Shown here: positions 1 to 9,063 of the stretch, in pieces | Position numbering within the stretch: position 1 is the first letter of the stretch | Layout of the letters: every line of letters starts with the position of its first letter | NCBI GenBank assembly: GCA_014382585.1 | Contig: JACNJL010000041.1 | Span: forward strand, 1 to 64,000 | Length of the DNA: 64,000 bases | From: Limisphaerales bacterium | GTDB lineage: Bacteria; Verrucomicrobiota; Verrucomicrobiia; Limisphaerales; UBA1100 | Direction of reading: 5' to 3' | Program-made: the position numbers and the translations under genes | Notes under the pieces: generated by a model | Databases searched by the model: none | What the model was told of the DNA's origin: nothing | Seen by the model: the letters and a program-made list of their open reading frames with translations, nothing else

Positions 1-137
1 CCCGTGAGTGCTTGGCCGAAGATTGCCATTTCGTATTCGTTCCCTGTATTGCGAGCGGGTAACTTGCAGCCCGCAAAACACGGGAGCACAAGACTGGCAG
101 CCAGAATTAAATTGCACGCTCCCGTCATCCGTTCCAT
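1..137 (-). CDS. N-terminus of a putative lipoprotein (runs off the window start)
   Basis: An open frame starts at an ATG (complement of 135-137) and runs without a stop to base 1, so only about 45 residues are visible. The start has a short hydrophilic head, a hydrophobic stretch (LILAASLVLP) and a lipobox-like CFAGC, with the acceptor cysteine near residue 24. That is the pattern of a signal-peptidase-II lipoprotein. An ATG three codons in (125-127) is an alternative start. It diverges from the small basic protein gene at 191. No domain can be recognised because the rest lies outside the window. Confidence 0.6.
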   Translation of the reverse strand, partial: MERMTGACNLILAASLVLPCFAGCKLPARNTGNEYEMAIFGQALT

Positions 138-190
138 ACTCCCCAAGGCAACACGGAAAACCAAACACAGTAAAGAGGAACTAATTCACT

Positions 191-280
191 ATGGGTCAAC
201 AAACCAATAAAGTACAAAAACGCCGCCGTCGCATTGACTATCTCAAACGCAAAAAGGCCAATAGCAAAGGCAGCAAATAA
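191..280 (+). CDS. 29-residue highly basic small protein
   Basis: The frame from ATG 191 to TAA 278-280 encodes a 29-residue peptide, about half of it Lys or Arg, including an RRRR run followed by IDYLKRKK. A good Shine-Dalgarno (AGAGGA, about 173-178) precedes the ATG, and a rho-independent terminator follows 21 bases after the stop, so it looks like a self-contained gene. Its composition is like small ribosomal or ribosome-associated proteins, but it does not match L34, L36 or bTHX as I know them. Function unknown; RNA or ribosome binding is an inference from charge alone. Confidence 0.62.
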   Translation: MGQQTNKVQKRRRRIDYLKRKKANSKGSK

Positions 281-301
281 TCCAGCCACATCACCTTCGC
301 A

Positions 302-324
302 AGCCCCTCAACGGGGCTTTTTTT
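302..324 (+). terminator. Rho-independent terminator after the small basic protein
   Basis: A 6-bp perfect stem AGCCCC / GGGGCT (302-307 with 313-318), a 5-base loop, then six T residues. It ends the transcript of the 29-residue protein gene. Confidence 0.85.
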
Positions 325-499
325 GTGATCTTAATTTCAGATTTATTCACAAGCTGGAACTCACATTTTTGCCCACCTTGAGAAAGTTTTCACAATCACC
401 CAGTTCAGACCCTAAAAATAAGGCTTTCCAGCAATCTTCACTCGATCAAAAAACGCAATATTTGGGGATAAGCTGTTCACAATATCTACTAGCCAACCC

Positions 500-1589
500 C
501 CGAAAACGTGGTAACTTGTTCTTAGTTCCGCGAGCAATCGCTGGGGCTAAGGTTCCTTGAAAGAACAGAGTGAAGTGCCGGGCAACCGGCAGGAAACTCT
601 CAGGATAAAACCCAGGAGAACTGGGAGAAAGGGCAGGCGAGGCTGATTCGACTGCCCCCTTTGAAGCGCGACGGATTTGCGGTGAAATTCGGTTGGAAAT
701 CACTTCGGTGATCTGATGGCCGTTTGGAATCGGGAAAAACCGAGCGTGAAGGAGGCACAGTTCACGTGAGTATCCGGTGGCGGTCGCACGCCATCGAAAT
801 GCGAAAAAGATACTCATGAGGTTAGGGGCGAACGGGCGCAAGCCCGACTAGAAACCGCCCCGAGCTGGCTGGAAAACGCGCTGACACGCGTCAGGCTCAC
901 TTCGGTGAACCCGATCATTCGTGACAGTTGCCGGACACAGCCCGGTCGCAAGTCCTTCGGGGTGCGGGACTGAGTTAAGTACGTGCGAGCCCGTTTCGAG
1001 CGAGCACAGAAAACAGTTGCCCAGAGGGTGTTGATTACCTACTGAAGCATCAGCACGGCGGGAAACAAAAATTGACCGGAAACGGTCAGCCAGACGAAAT
1101 CCTCCGAAAGGAGGGACAAAGCTGGGGATCCCGTCGGGATGGCCACGAGCCTAAGACAACGGCCGTGAAAACCATCCAACGCGGTGGCGATACAAAAACT
1201 GTAGCGCTGCCATGTGAACGAAATGGTAATCTGAGGGGTAAGAGGCGAGACCCGTGGCAAGGGCCAACGCACCGTCAAAAGCGGTGGCAGACCCGTGCTA
1301 GATGGCTTGGAGGTGAAAAGTTCACATCCGCGTCCAAGTCTGGTCCGCAGGTCGGTGGCCGCAACTACTGGCTGAAGCGGGCTTATAAACCTCACCCAAT
1401 AATTCATGTGCCGAGAGGCCTTGGACGGCCCTGCTATGAGGCCGACAACTCCGCGAGTCACGGAGAATGGCGTCGGGGAGCAACCGACCCGCATTGCGGG
1501 TGCCCAATGGTTGCATCGGGAAAGAGCGCGTGGCGAGCGCCCACCCCCCAATTTGTCCCTGCTGGACTTCGGTCCGGCAGGGACTTTTT
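500..1589 (+). ncRNA. Candidate giant structured RNA, about 1.1 kb, of no family I recognise
   Basis: The region has no convincing protein gene but is dense with perfect, often nested, hairpins. Simple hairpins with GNRA loops: GCGA-GCAA-TCGC (530-541), GCCGG-GCAA-CCGGC (577-590), CGGGC-GCAA-GCCCG (833-846), GACCG-GAAA-CGGTC (1074-1087), CCTCC-GAAA-GGAGG (1101-1114). UUCG loops: 699-712 and the terminator. Nested helices: CTTAG 521-525 with CTAAG 547-551; AGAGT 567-571 with ACTCT 596-600; GGGCAG 631-636 with CTGCCC 652-657; TGAGTATC 767-774 with GATACTCA 809-816, enclosing GGTGGCG/CGCCATC; GGGGCG 825-830 with CGCCCC 856-861; a 12-bp helix with one mismatch, 1183-1194 with 1200-1211; CTTGG/CCAAG 1306-1338; CCGAC/GTCGG 1442-1476; GCAACC/GGTTGC 1480-1514. 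It closes with an intrinsic terminator at 1555-1589. The 5' end is uncertain (at or before 521). Open frames here (for example 1072-1896 plus, 1039-1551 minus) look like chance frames. cysK follows. Confidence 0.6.
1555..1589 (+). terminator. Strong rho-independent terminator of the large RNA
   Basis: A 13-bp stem (1555-1567 with 1572-1584, one G-U pair) capped by a TTCG tetraloop and followed by TTTTT (1585-1589). It marks the 3' end of the structured RNA and separates it from cysK, whose start is 175 bases further on. Confidence 0.92.
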
Positions 1590-1763
1590 GTGTTCACGCG
1601 AAATTTTCATGCGGGCAAAAAGTTCTCGGAAAAAGTTCTCGGATAAGGAAACCCCAATTTCTATCCCAGATCTTTTCGGCAAACAGCATCGGGCAGAAGC
1701 GGCACAAAAACCTTGCCCGAAGCACTGCTTCCGTGCTCAATCAGCCCTCACCACTTTTCGATT

Positions 1764-2771
1764 ATGGGTAAAATCTACGACAACATCGTGCAAACCGTCG
1801 GCGGCACTCCGCTCGTCCGGCTCAACAAAGTCACCGAAGGCATCGACGCCAACGTCCTGCTCAAGTGCGAATTCTTCAACCCACTCTCCAGCGTGAAGGA
1901 TCGCATCGGTCAGTCTATGATTGAAACTGCAGAAGCTGACGGGACGCTCACAAAAGACACCATCATCATCGAGCCCACCAGTGGCAATACCGGCATCGCC
2001 CTCGCTTTTGTCGCGGCCGCTAAAGGCTACAAACTCATTTTAACCATGCCCGAAAGTATGTCGCTGGAGCGCCGCACCTTGCTGGCGATGCTCGGCGCGG
2101 ACCTCGTCCTCACACCAGCCGCAAAGGGAATGAAAGGCGCCATTGCAATGGCAGAAAAACTGGCCGCCCAAACGCCCAACTCTTGGATCCCTCAACAATT
2201 TGAAAACCCGGCCAATCCCGCCATCCACCGTAAAACCACCGCCGAAGAAATTTGGACGGACACTGACGGGGCGGTAGATTTTGTCGTCGCTGGCGTGGGC
2301 ACCGGCGGCACCTTGACCGGATGCTACGAAGTCATCCACCCCCGCAAAGAATCATTTCAGGGCATCGCCGTGGAGCCGGCAGATTCTCCAGTGATTTCAC
2401 AAACCATTGCCGGAGAAGAACTCACACCCGGCCCGCATAAAATTCAAGGCACCGGTGCCGGTTTTATCCCAGGCAACCTCCACTTAACCTCCGAAGCCGG
2501 TGACACCCAAATCGCTGAATGCATAAAAGTAAGCAATGATGATTCGTTTGCGATGGCCCGTACACTTGCCAAAACAGAGGGCATACTTTGCGGCATTTCC
2601 ACGGGTGCAAACGTTGTGGCTGCACTCGAGGTAGCCCGTCGGCCGGAGAATGCCGGGAAGACTATTGTGACAATCGCGCCCTCCACCGGTGAACGTTACC
2701 TGAGCACTCCGTTAGCAGAAGAAGCACGAATGGCGGTCGCCGAACTGCCGGTTCAAGACCCTGCGGCTTAA
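1764..2771 (+). CDS. cysK: Cysteine synthase (O-acetylserine sulfhydrylase)
   Basis: This cytosolic PLP enzyme of the fold type II family makes L-cysteine from O-acetylserine and sulfide, the last step of sulfur assimilation. The 335-residue product has the family length. Visible hallmarks are the PLP lysine in SSVKDR (Lys45), the substrate loop PTSGNTG (residues 71-77), a glycine-rich phosphate-binding GTGGT and a C-terminal STGER. ATG 1764 is chosen because the family begins with the IYDN-type segment directly after the start; frames extending upstream run into the RNA terminator. No clear Shine-Dalgarno is visible. It stands alone, with a GCCAAC-TCC-GTTGGC hairpin (about 2793-2807) downstream that lacks a T-run. 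Confidence 0.95.
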   Translation: MGKIYDNIVQTVGGTPLVRLNKVTEGIDANVLLKCEFFNPLSSVKDRIGQSMIETAEADGTLTKDTIIIEPTSGNTGIALAFVAAAKGYKLILTMPESMSLERRTLLAMLGADLVLTPAAKGMKGAIAMAEKLAAQTPNSWIPQQFENPANPAIHRKTTAEEIWTDTDGAVDFVVAGVGTGGTLTGCYEVIHPRKESFQGIAVEPADSPVISQTIAGEELTPGPHKIQGTGAGFIPGNLHLTSEAGDTQIAECIKVSNDDSFAMARTLAKTEGILCGISTGANVVAALEVARRPENAGKTIVTIAPSTGERYLSTPLAEEARMAVAELPVQDPAA

Positions 2772-2941
2772 TATTTGCTGAAAAAAGTTATTGCCAACTC
2801 CGTTGGCTTGCCCCTAAATATCCGCGGCTAACGCCCCCATCTCGGATTCAGTCCGCGAAGGGTATCCCCGTTCGATCGTCTCGTTGCAGGCCATACTTGT
2901 TTCGATTCTGTTGCGCATGTTTGCACACACCAATTTTTATC

Positions 2942-4072
2942 ATGGGAAAAAATAATAAGACCGAGTGGCCCGAAGAAGGCGAAGGCTACCTCGAAATCTC
3001 CGACAAAGGCTTTGGGTTCCTGCGCTCACCGGGCAACCGGTTCCAGTCCAAGCCCAGCGACGTTTTTGTGACGCCCGACACCATTCGGCGCCACTACCTC
3101 CGCGAAGGGTGCCACATTCAAGGCAGGCTCGTCCCGCCCCACAAAGGCCACAGTCCGCAACTTAAGGAAATTTACACCGTGAACGAAATGCCGTTCAAGG
3201 AATACACTGAATGCGCGCGGTTCGAAAACCTAACCACCATCGACCCGGTGGATAAATTTAATCTCGAGACCGAGCCCGACAGTATCGAGACGCGCATCAT
3301 CGACCTCGTTACTCCTATCGGCAAAGGCACCCGCGGGATGATTGTCTCCCCCCCGCGCACGGGGAAGACCACCATCCTTAAGCAAATTTGCAACGCCGTG
3401 ACCACCAACCATCCTGAGGTAAAAACCATTGTGATGCTCATCGACGAGCGCCCCGAGGAAGTCACCGACTTCGAGCGCTCCGTGGATGCAGAGGTGGTTG
3501 CCTCCTCCAACGATATGGACCTCGAAACGCACGTGCGACTATCGCGGTTTATGATCGAGCGCTGCCGTCGAATGGTCGAGTGCGGTCAGGATGTTTTTGT
3601 GTTGATGGATTCCATCACCCGCATCGCTCGCGCTTACAACAACGTTAACACCGGAAGCGGCCGCACAATGTCCGGCGGTGTGGATGCGCGTGCGCTTGAG
3701 ATTCCGCGCCGGATGTTCGCCGCCGCGCGCAACATCGAAGGGGGCGGCTCACTCACGATTCTTGCCACTGCGCTGGTGGACACTGGCAGTCGAATGGACG
3801 AACTGATTTTCCAGGAGTTCAAGGGCACCGGTAACATGGAGTTGATCCTCGATAAAAAACTTGCGGAACGGCGCCTCTATCCGGCGATCGACATCCCCAA
3901 GAGCGGCACCCGCAAAGAAGAGAAACTCTTTCCGGAAGAGCACCTCGGTGCCATCCACAAACTGCGCCGGACCATGATTGATCTGGATCCCGTTCAGGCA
4001 ATGGAAACGTTGATCGGCGCGCTGAAAAAACACCCAACCAACGTGGAGTTGCTTTCTAAGTTAAAAACCTAG
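2942..4072 (+). CDS. rho: Transcription termination factor Rho
   Basis: Hexameric RNA helicase that ends transcription. The 376-residue product starts at ATG 2942; the in-frame extension upstream lacks family features. The N-terminal RNA-binding OB fold shows [14 protein letters not shown] (about 15-28). The ATPase core has the P-loop SPPRTGKTT (136-144), Walker B VFVLMDS followed by ITRIARAYN, and the Q/R-loop region SGGVDARAL. The P-loop reads PPRTGKT where Escherichia coli has PPKAGKT. The protein is short for the family because it begins almost directly at the OB fold, lacking most of the small N-terminal helical subdomain. A WYL regulator follows 12 bases later in the same direction. Confidence 0.96.
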   Translation: MGKNNKTEWPEEGEGYLEISDKGFGFLRSPGNRFQSKPSDVFVTPDTIRRHYLREGCHIQGRLVPPHKGHSPQLKEIYTVNEMPFKEYTECARFENLTTIDPVDKFNLETEPDSIETRIIDLVTPIGKGTRGMIVSPPRTGKTTILKQICNAVTTNHPEVKTIVMLIDERPEEVTDFERSVDAEVVASSNDMDLETHVRLSRFMIERCRRMVECGQDVFVLMDSITRIARAYNNVNTGSGRTMSGGVDARALEIPRRMFAAARNIEGGGSLTILATALVDTGSRMDELIFQEFKGTGNMELILDKKLAERRLYPAIDIPKSGTRKEEKLFPEEHLGAIHKLRRTMIDLDPVQAMETLIGALKKHPTNVELLSKLKT

Positions 4073-4084
4073 ATTATCCACCCT

Positions 4085-5098
4085 ATGGCACGCACCACGG
4101 GGGCATCGAAAAAACTAAAGCGAGGCCGACCCGCTGATCTAAAATCGCGCCCGCCCTATGCGCGGATGCTGCAAATTCACGATATGGTGCAACGCGGCAA
4201 TTATCCCAACGCCACGTCACTTGCGGATAAATTGGAAGTCACCACCAAAACCATCCATCGCGATATTGGGTTTATGCGCGATCGATTTAATCTGCCCATC
4301 GAATATGATGCCTCCCGGAACGGATACCATTACACTGCACCCGTGGATTCATTTCCAATGCTGCAAATCGACGAGGGCGAACTCTTTGCGTTGCTCGTTG
4401 CCGAAAAAGTATTGCAACAATATCGCGGAACCGTTTTCGAAAAGCAACTGAGCACCGCGTTCAGGAAAATTTCCGAGTCCCTGCCGGACACCGTTTCCGT
4501 CCGCCTCAGTGATTGGGACGATGCATTAGACGTACGCTCCACAGGCAAGGTGGAAGTGGATGAGAAAATTTTTGATCTGCTATTCAAATCTGTGGCCAAA
4601 GGGCGCCAGTTAGAAATCATTTACACCAAGCCCAATGCCGCACCCGAAAAACGCATCATTGATCCCTACCAAATTTCCAACATCAACAATGATTGGTATC
4701 TTTACGCCTACGACCATAAACAAAAGGACATCCGCTGCTTCGTGCCTACGCGGATGGAATCGGCAACAATCACTGGACAAAAATTCAAGCGTCCCGATTC
4801 GTTTTCGCTCGACCAGCACCTCTCCGGGGCCTTCGGCCCGTTCTCCGGTAATGATTCATATGATATCCGTATCCAATTCACCAAAACTGCTGCGCCGTTC
4901 ATTTGTGAAAAGCAATGGCATCCGACCCAAAAACTCAAACAGATGAAAAACGGCGGGGTCGAAATTTCACTCAAGCTGAGCCACCTAACCGACATTCGCC
5001 GATGGATTCTCGGCTGGGGCGGCGAAGCAAAAGTGATTGCCCCCAAGGAATTATTGCAATCCATCGAGAATGAAGCTCGGGCGATTTTAAAGAAATAA
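4085..5098 (+). CDS. WYL-domain transcriptional regulator with N-terminal HTH
   Basis: The 337-residue product has a basic N-terminus (KKLKRGRP), then a DeoR-like winged helix-turn-helix (about 28-85: NATSLADKLEVTTKTIHRDI and the wing PIEYDASRNGYHY). A WYL domain follows around 175-235, with DPYQISNINNDWYLYAYD and a later FVPTRMES. A C-terminal WCX-like region ends at IENEARAILKK. WYL domains are ligand or nucleic-acid sensing modules found in regulators of DNA damage, phage defence and metabolism; which applies here cannot be told. It lies 12 bases after rho and upstream of smc, so it may be cotranscribed with rho. Confidence 0.88.
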   Translation: MARTTGASKKLKRGRPADLKSRPPYARMLQIHDMVQRGNYPNATSLADKLEVTTKTIHRDIGFMRDRFNLPIEYDASRNGYHYTAPVDSFPMLQIDEGELFALLVAEKVLQQYRGTVFEKQLSTAFRKISESLPDTVSVRLSDWDDALDVRSTGKVEVDEKIFDLLFKSVAKGRQLEIIYTKPNAAPEKRIIDPYQISNINNDWYLYAYDHKQKDIRCFVPTRMESATITGQKFKRPDSFSLDQHLSGAFGPFSGNDSYDIRIQFTKTAAPFICEKQWHPTQKLKQMKNGGVEISLKLSHLTDIRRWILGWGGEAKVIAPKELLQSIENEARAILKK

Positions 5099-5180
5099 CC
5101 ACTTTTTCGCTCGCCAACTGTTCTAAAACCGCTAAAATCTTTTGGTGTTGAATTTGAGCGGCAATCCACCTGTGGGGGTG

Positions 5181-5199
5181 GGTGTGCATAACTCACACC
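5181..5199. promoter_or_regulatory. Inverted repeat upstream of smc
   Basis: GGTGTG and CACACC, spaced by seven bases, form a perfect 6-bp inverted repeat 59 bases before the smc start. It is followed by a TATATT-like stretch (about 5201-5206). It could be an operator or an mRNA hairpin. The rest of the 159-base gap shows nothing else clear. Confidence 0.3.
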
Positions 5200-5257
5200 T
5201 TATATTGTGGGTTTTTGATTGCCAGTGTTCCGCTCTGCAAGGCACAAGGAGGTCCAC

Positions 5258-8200
5258 ATGTATTTGAAAAGCCTAAAGGCGATCGGGTTTAAAAGTTTTG
5301 CTGACAAGACAACCCTGAGTTTCGAGCCGGGAATCACCGCCGTCGTCGGTCCTAATGGCTGCGGAAAATCCAATATTTCTGATGCCATTCGCTGGGTACT
5401 TGGCGAGCAATCTGCCAAAGCGTTACGCGGCGGAGAAATGGCGGATGTCATTTTCAGCGGAACTGATGGTGCCCGTGGACGCAAGGCAACCGGCATGGCC
5501 GAGGTGTCACTTACGATTGGTGACGTGGATGAAGCAAATCTCAGTGCTGCCGGGGTGGACTTGGAGTTCAATGAAGTCACCGTTACGCGGCGAGTGTTTC
5601 GTGATGGAGGTAGCGAGTATTTTCTCAATGGCACCGGTTGTCGCCTGCGTGATGTGCAGCAACTCTTTATGGGAACCGGCGTCGGTCGCAATAGTTACAG
5701 CATTATGGCCCAGGGCCAGATCACGCACATTATCCAAAGCCGCCCGATGGAGCGCCGCGCAGTTTTTGAGGAGGCGGCCGGCATCACCAAATTCAAACAG
5801 CAGAAAAAAGAAGCGCTTCGTAAACTCGATTACACGGAACAAAATTTACTGCGATTGGATGACACGATCCGCGAGGTGAAGCGCCAGATCGGTTCCCTCC
5901 AGCGCCAAGCCGGAAAAGCGAGGCGTTTCCAGAAAATAATGGACGAACTGAAGCACCTCGAAACGCAACTTGCTCGTCATGAATTTGATGCGATCGATGC
6001 GGCTTTGAAATCCATTCGTGAAGAGTCAGATCAGATTCGCGACAGCCTTGAGGCCCATTCCAGCGGCATTATTGAAGAAGAATCTGCGCTCAAGCAACTG
6101 CGTGAATTGCTGGCCGATCTTGATCGGCAGGTCAATGCGGCCCAAACTAAGGGGCTCGAGTTGAAATCCGAAACCGACCGGCACGAGAATCGAATTCAGT
6201 TTAACGAGCAGCGGATGGGGGAGTTGGGTGTTCAGCACGCCGAAGCCGAGGTTGACATCTCCGGGGCACAGGAGCGCCGCAAACAGGTGGATGCCGAGCT
6301 GGAGAGCATCAATCAGCAACTCGGTGACTCAGGGCATTCACTTGAGCGCGCCAATCAGCACGTTGCCGAAAAGCGCGGTGTGCTCGATTCAATTGACTCG
6401 GGCATTCGTGCTCGCCAAGCCGAACAGCAGCAGGCCCAATCTGAATCCGGTGAATTGCAAAACCGCCTCACCCATACCCGCAACGATTTGACCGCGTTGG
6501 ATTTGCAGAAGCAAGGGAACGCCGTGCGATTGGAAAAACTTTCAGCGGAGAAAATTCAACTAGAAGAAGAGCGTGTTAAGCTGGAAGACAGGCTTTCTGA
6601 ATTTGAAAAACAGGTTGCGGGGGATTCGTTGCACGTCCAATCCCATCGCGGCACAGTTGAGGAAAGGCAGATCCGACTCGCCCAATTAACCGATGAGCTG
6701 AATACTGTGGACGATGCGCTCGATGCTCAACTCCAGAGCCAAGCTGAGGCCAAAGCGCGCCGCGACGTGCTGCAACAACTTATCGAAAACAAAGAGGGCT
6801 TCAGCGCGGGGGCGCAGGCAGTGCTTTCACATTTTGATGCGGCTCTGGGCTCCTTGGCTGACCAAATTCGAGTGCCGGATCAACACGTGCGTGCCGTGGA
6901 GGCTGCTCTCGGTGCGAATCTGCAGCTCGTGCTTACCGATCAATTTACGCATGCCAACGATATGCTTGGCCACCTCGCCAGCGGCGAGCAGGGGCGTGCG
7001 AGCATCGTGGCGCTGGAGCTTTTACGTGAGCGTGGCGGCGCAATCCCTGCGAGTGATTTGCCCGCTGAAGGCACGCTCGCATTACACGTGGTGGAAACGG
7101 ATGACCGTAACCAGCCGTTATTGCAAACCTTACTGGGGCGGACAGTAATTGTCGACACGCTGGAAACCGCCACGCGATTATGGCGCGCAAACCCCGGCCG
7201 GTTTGACTATGTCACGCATCAAGGCGAGTCACTCAGTCAACAAGGCATTTATACCGGGGGGCGCGGGCACGCGAATGAGAAAGACCACACCTCGGTGCTC
7301 GCACGTCGCAATCAAGTGGATGAGCTCGACCGGCAACTTAGCTCACTTGCGCGCGAGATAGACGAAGCCAGTCGCCATAAAGGGCAATTATTGGCAGAGC
7401 AAACTGAACTTCAAGCAGGCCTGCAAAATGCCCGCGACGAATTGAGTGACCGTGAAGTTGCTGTAGCAACTTCAAAGGGAGAATTCAACGCACTTCAGAA
7501 TTCGCGTGAGCTGCTCCATCAGAAAATTGATACCGTGGTGTTTGAAGTGCGAAACCTTGCTGAGCAGGAGGAAGGCGCCAAAGGCAGGGCGCAAGGTTTG
7601 GCTTCGCGTATTCGTGAAATGGAAGATCGGGCGCGCAGCTTTCAAGAAGCGTTGGATGAGCATGACCTTTTTATTCACGAACAACGCGAGCGACGTGAAA
7701 CCGCCATTGAGGATTTGACGGAGGCGAAAGTGGCGCTGTCCAAGGCCGAGGAGCGCGAAAATTCGCTGCTTGAACGCAAGACGCCAATGGAGCAACGACT
7801 GGAGGAACTGCAGCGGACCCTCGAACGCGCACAACAAGTGCTAAGCGAAAGCGCGGAGCGCAAAGTGCAGTTTGAAGCACAGAACGTCGAGTCCCGCCGC
7901 GAGATCGATCGGTTGCGCATTGAGCGCGAAACGGCCGGCGAGCAATCCGCGCAATTGACGCAGCAACGAAACCAACAGGCTGCCGGAGCCGAGCGCCGCG
8001 AGATGGAGCTTTCCGAAAAACGCAATTCGCTCACCGAACTGCAAGAACGCAAGGGTGAGATTGAAGTGGAACTGACTCAAAAAAGAATGGCACAAGAGCA
8101 ACTTGTGGAACGCATTCGCGAAAAGTACACCGTAAATCTTCACGAAGTGCGCGGTGAATGCGTGACCATTAAAATCACGGATAATGGTCAAACCACCACC

Positions 8201-8998
8201 GAAACGGTCACAGCCGAAGAAATGGCGGGCGAGGCAGCGGCGACAGACTGGGATGCAGTGAGTGGACAGGTCAGCGCTTTGCAGGAAAAAATTGATGGTA
8301 TGGGGCCGGTCAATTTAGTGGCCATCGACGAGTACGAGGAAATTGAGGAACGCCATACTTTTCTCAACACCCAACATGATGATTTGGTTAACGCCAAAGC
8401 CGAATTGCAGGAAGTGATTACCCGCATCGACAAACAGTCACGCGAAATGTTCACAGAAACCTTTGAGAAAGTGCGGGGGAATTTTCAGAAAATGTTCCCC
8501 GATCTCTTCGGGGGCGGCAAAGCCAACCTTGTGCTCACCGAGGAAACAGATGTCCTTGAAGCCGGCGTTGAAATCGTAGCTTCACCTCCAGGCAAACAGC
8601 TGCGCAGCATCAGCTTGCTTTCCGGTGGCGAACAAACCATGACCGCCGTCGCGCTTTTATTTGCACTTTACCAAGTGAAACCCAGTCCTTTTTGTGTGCT
8701 TGACGAATTGGACGCACCGCTCGATGACGCTAACATCGAGCGGTACGTGAAAAAACTCAAAGAGTTCCTCGCCTACTCGCAATTCATCGTGATCACCCAC
8801 AGCAAGCGCACCATTGCGGCGGCGAATGTATTGTACGGCGTCACGATGCAGGAACGGGGTGTGAGCAAAATTGTCAGTGTAAAATTTCATTCAAATCAGG
8901 CCGACGACCCGCCCGAAACAGACCGAATCGTTTCCCAAGACACTCTCGGAGGAGTGCCGGACGTTACTGAGGACGAGGAAGTCTTCCTCGCCAAATAA
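5258..8998 (+). CDS. smc: Chromosome segregation protein SMC
   Basis: The structural maintenance of chromosomes ATPase of bacterial condensin organises and segregates the nucleoid. The 1246-residue product has the complete architecture. There is an N-terminal Walker A GPNGCGKSN (31-39) followed by WVLGEQSAK, then a long coiled coil. The hinge spans about 510-670 (begins near GFSAGAQAVL). A second coiled coil leads to the C-terminal head with signature SLLSGGEQ, Walker B FCVLDELDAPLDD and the H-loop THSKRT. ATG 5258 is preceded by a near-perfect Shine-Dalgarno (AAGGAGGT, about 5246-5253), which decides the start over the upstream in-frame start. No scpA or scpB is nearby. trxB follows 65 bases later. 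Confidence 0.97.
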   Translation: MYLKSLKAIGFKSFADKTTLSFEPGITAVVGPNGCGKSNISDAIRWVLGEQSAKALRGGEMADVIFSGTDGARGRKATGMAEVSLTIGDVDEANLSAAGVDLEFNEVTVTRRVFRDGGSEYFLNGTGCRLRDVQQLFMGTGVGRNSYSIMAQGQITHIIQSRPMERRAVFEEAAGITKFKQQKKEALRKLDYTEQNLLRLDDTIREVKRQIGSLQRQAGKARRFQKIMDELKHLETQLARHEFDAIDAALKSIREESDQIRDSLEAHSSGIIEEESALKQLRELLADLDRQVNAAQTKGLELKSETDRHENRIQFNEQRMGELGVQHAEAEVDISGAQERRKQVDAELESINQQLGDSGHSLERANQHVAEKRGVLDSIDSGIRARQAEQQQAQSESGELQNRLTHTRNDLTALDLQKQGNAVRLEKLSAEKIQLEEERVKLEDRLSEFEKQVAGDSLHVQSHRGTVEERQIRLAQLTDELNTVDDALDAQLQSQAEAKARRDVLQQLIENKEGFSAGAQAVLSHFDAALGSLADQIRVPDQHVRAVEAALGANLQLVLTDQFTHANDMLGHLASGEQGRASIVALELLRERGGAIPASDLPAEGTLALHVVETDDRNQPLLQTLLGRTVIVDTLETATRLWRANPGRFDYVTHQGESLSQQGIYTGGRGHANEKDHTSVLARRNQVDELDRQLSSLAREIDEASRHKGQLLAEQTELQAGLQNARDELSDREVAVATSKGEFNALQNSRELLHQKIDTVVFEVRNLAEQEEGAKGRAQGLASRIREMEDRARSFQEALDEHDLFIHEQRERRETAIEDLTEAKVALSKAEERENSLLERKTPMEQRLEELQRTLERAQQVLSESAERKVQFEAQNVESRREIDRLRIERETAGEQSAQLTQQRNQQAAGAERREMELSEKRNSLTELQERKGEIEVELTQKRMAQEQLVERIREKYTVNLHEVRGECVTIKITDNGQTTTETVTAEEMAGEAAATDWDAVSGQVSALQEKIDGMGPVNLVAIDEYEEIEERHTFLNTQHDDLVNAKAELQEVITRIDKQSREMFTETFEKVRGNFQKMFPDLFGGGKANLVLTEETDVLEAGVEIVASPPGKQLRSISLLSGGEQTMTAVALLFALYQVKPSPFCVLDELDAPLDDANIERYVKKLKEFLAYSQFIVITHSKRTIAAANVLYGVTMQERGVSKIVSVKFHSNQADDPPETDRIVSQDTLGGVPDVTEDEEVFLAK

Positions 8999-9063
8999 TC
9001 TCGAGCTCCCCCCAAAAGCTTGCCCTTGCAAACATTGGGGCAGATGCGTAGCGTTCCCGCCGC

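Noticed and set aside
330-500. Replication origin suggested by TTATTCACA and several TTCACAA words
   Set aside because: Only one full DnaA-like box, no AT-rich unwinding element or dnaA/dnaN next to it.
567-630. Possible glycine riboswitch because of AAACTCTCAGGATAAAA
   Set aside because: The word matches the glycine aptamer consensus in part, but the GCCGAAGGNGCAA core and the tandem aptamer are absent, and no glycine gene follows.
446-841. 131-codon minus-strand frame
   Set aside because: Covers the 5' half of the structured RNA; composition is explained by stop-poor GC-rich stems, with no ribosome binding site or motif.
500-1589. Group II or group I intron
   Set aside because: No domain V-like GAAA-capped hairpin with AGC near the 3' end, no maturase frame, and an intrinsic terminator instead of a splice junction.
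500-1589. tmRNA or SRP RNA
   Set aside because: No tRNA-like TTCGA/CCA ends or tag-peptide frame for tmRNA; no GGAAGGAAGCAGCC-type loop for SRP RNA; length is too great.
1072-1896. Long open frame (274 codons, plus) and opposing frames at 1039-1551, 1322-1597 and 1406-1771
   Set aside because: They lie in the hairpin-rich RNA region, cross the strong terminator at 1555-1589, overlap the true cysK start out of frame, and show no domain-like or codon-biased pattern.
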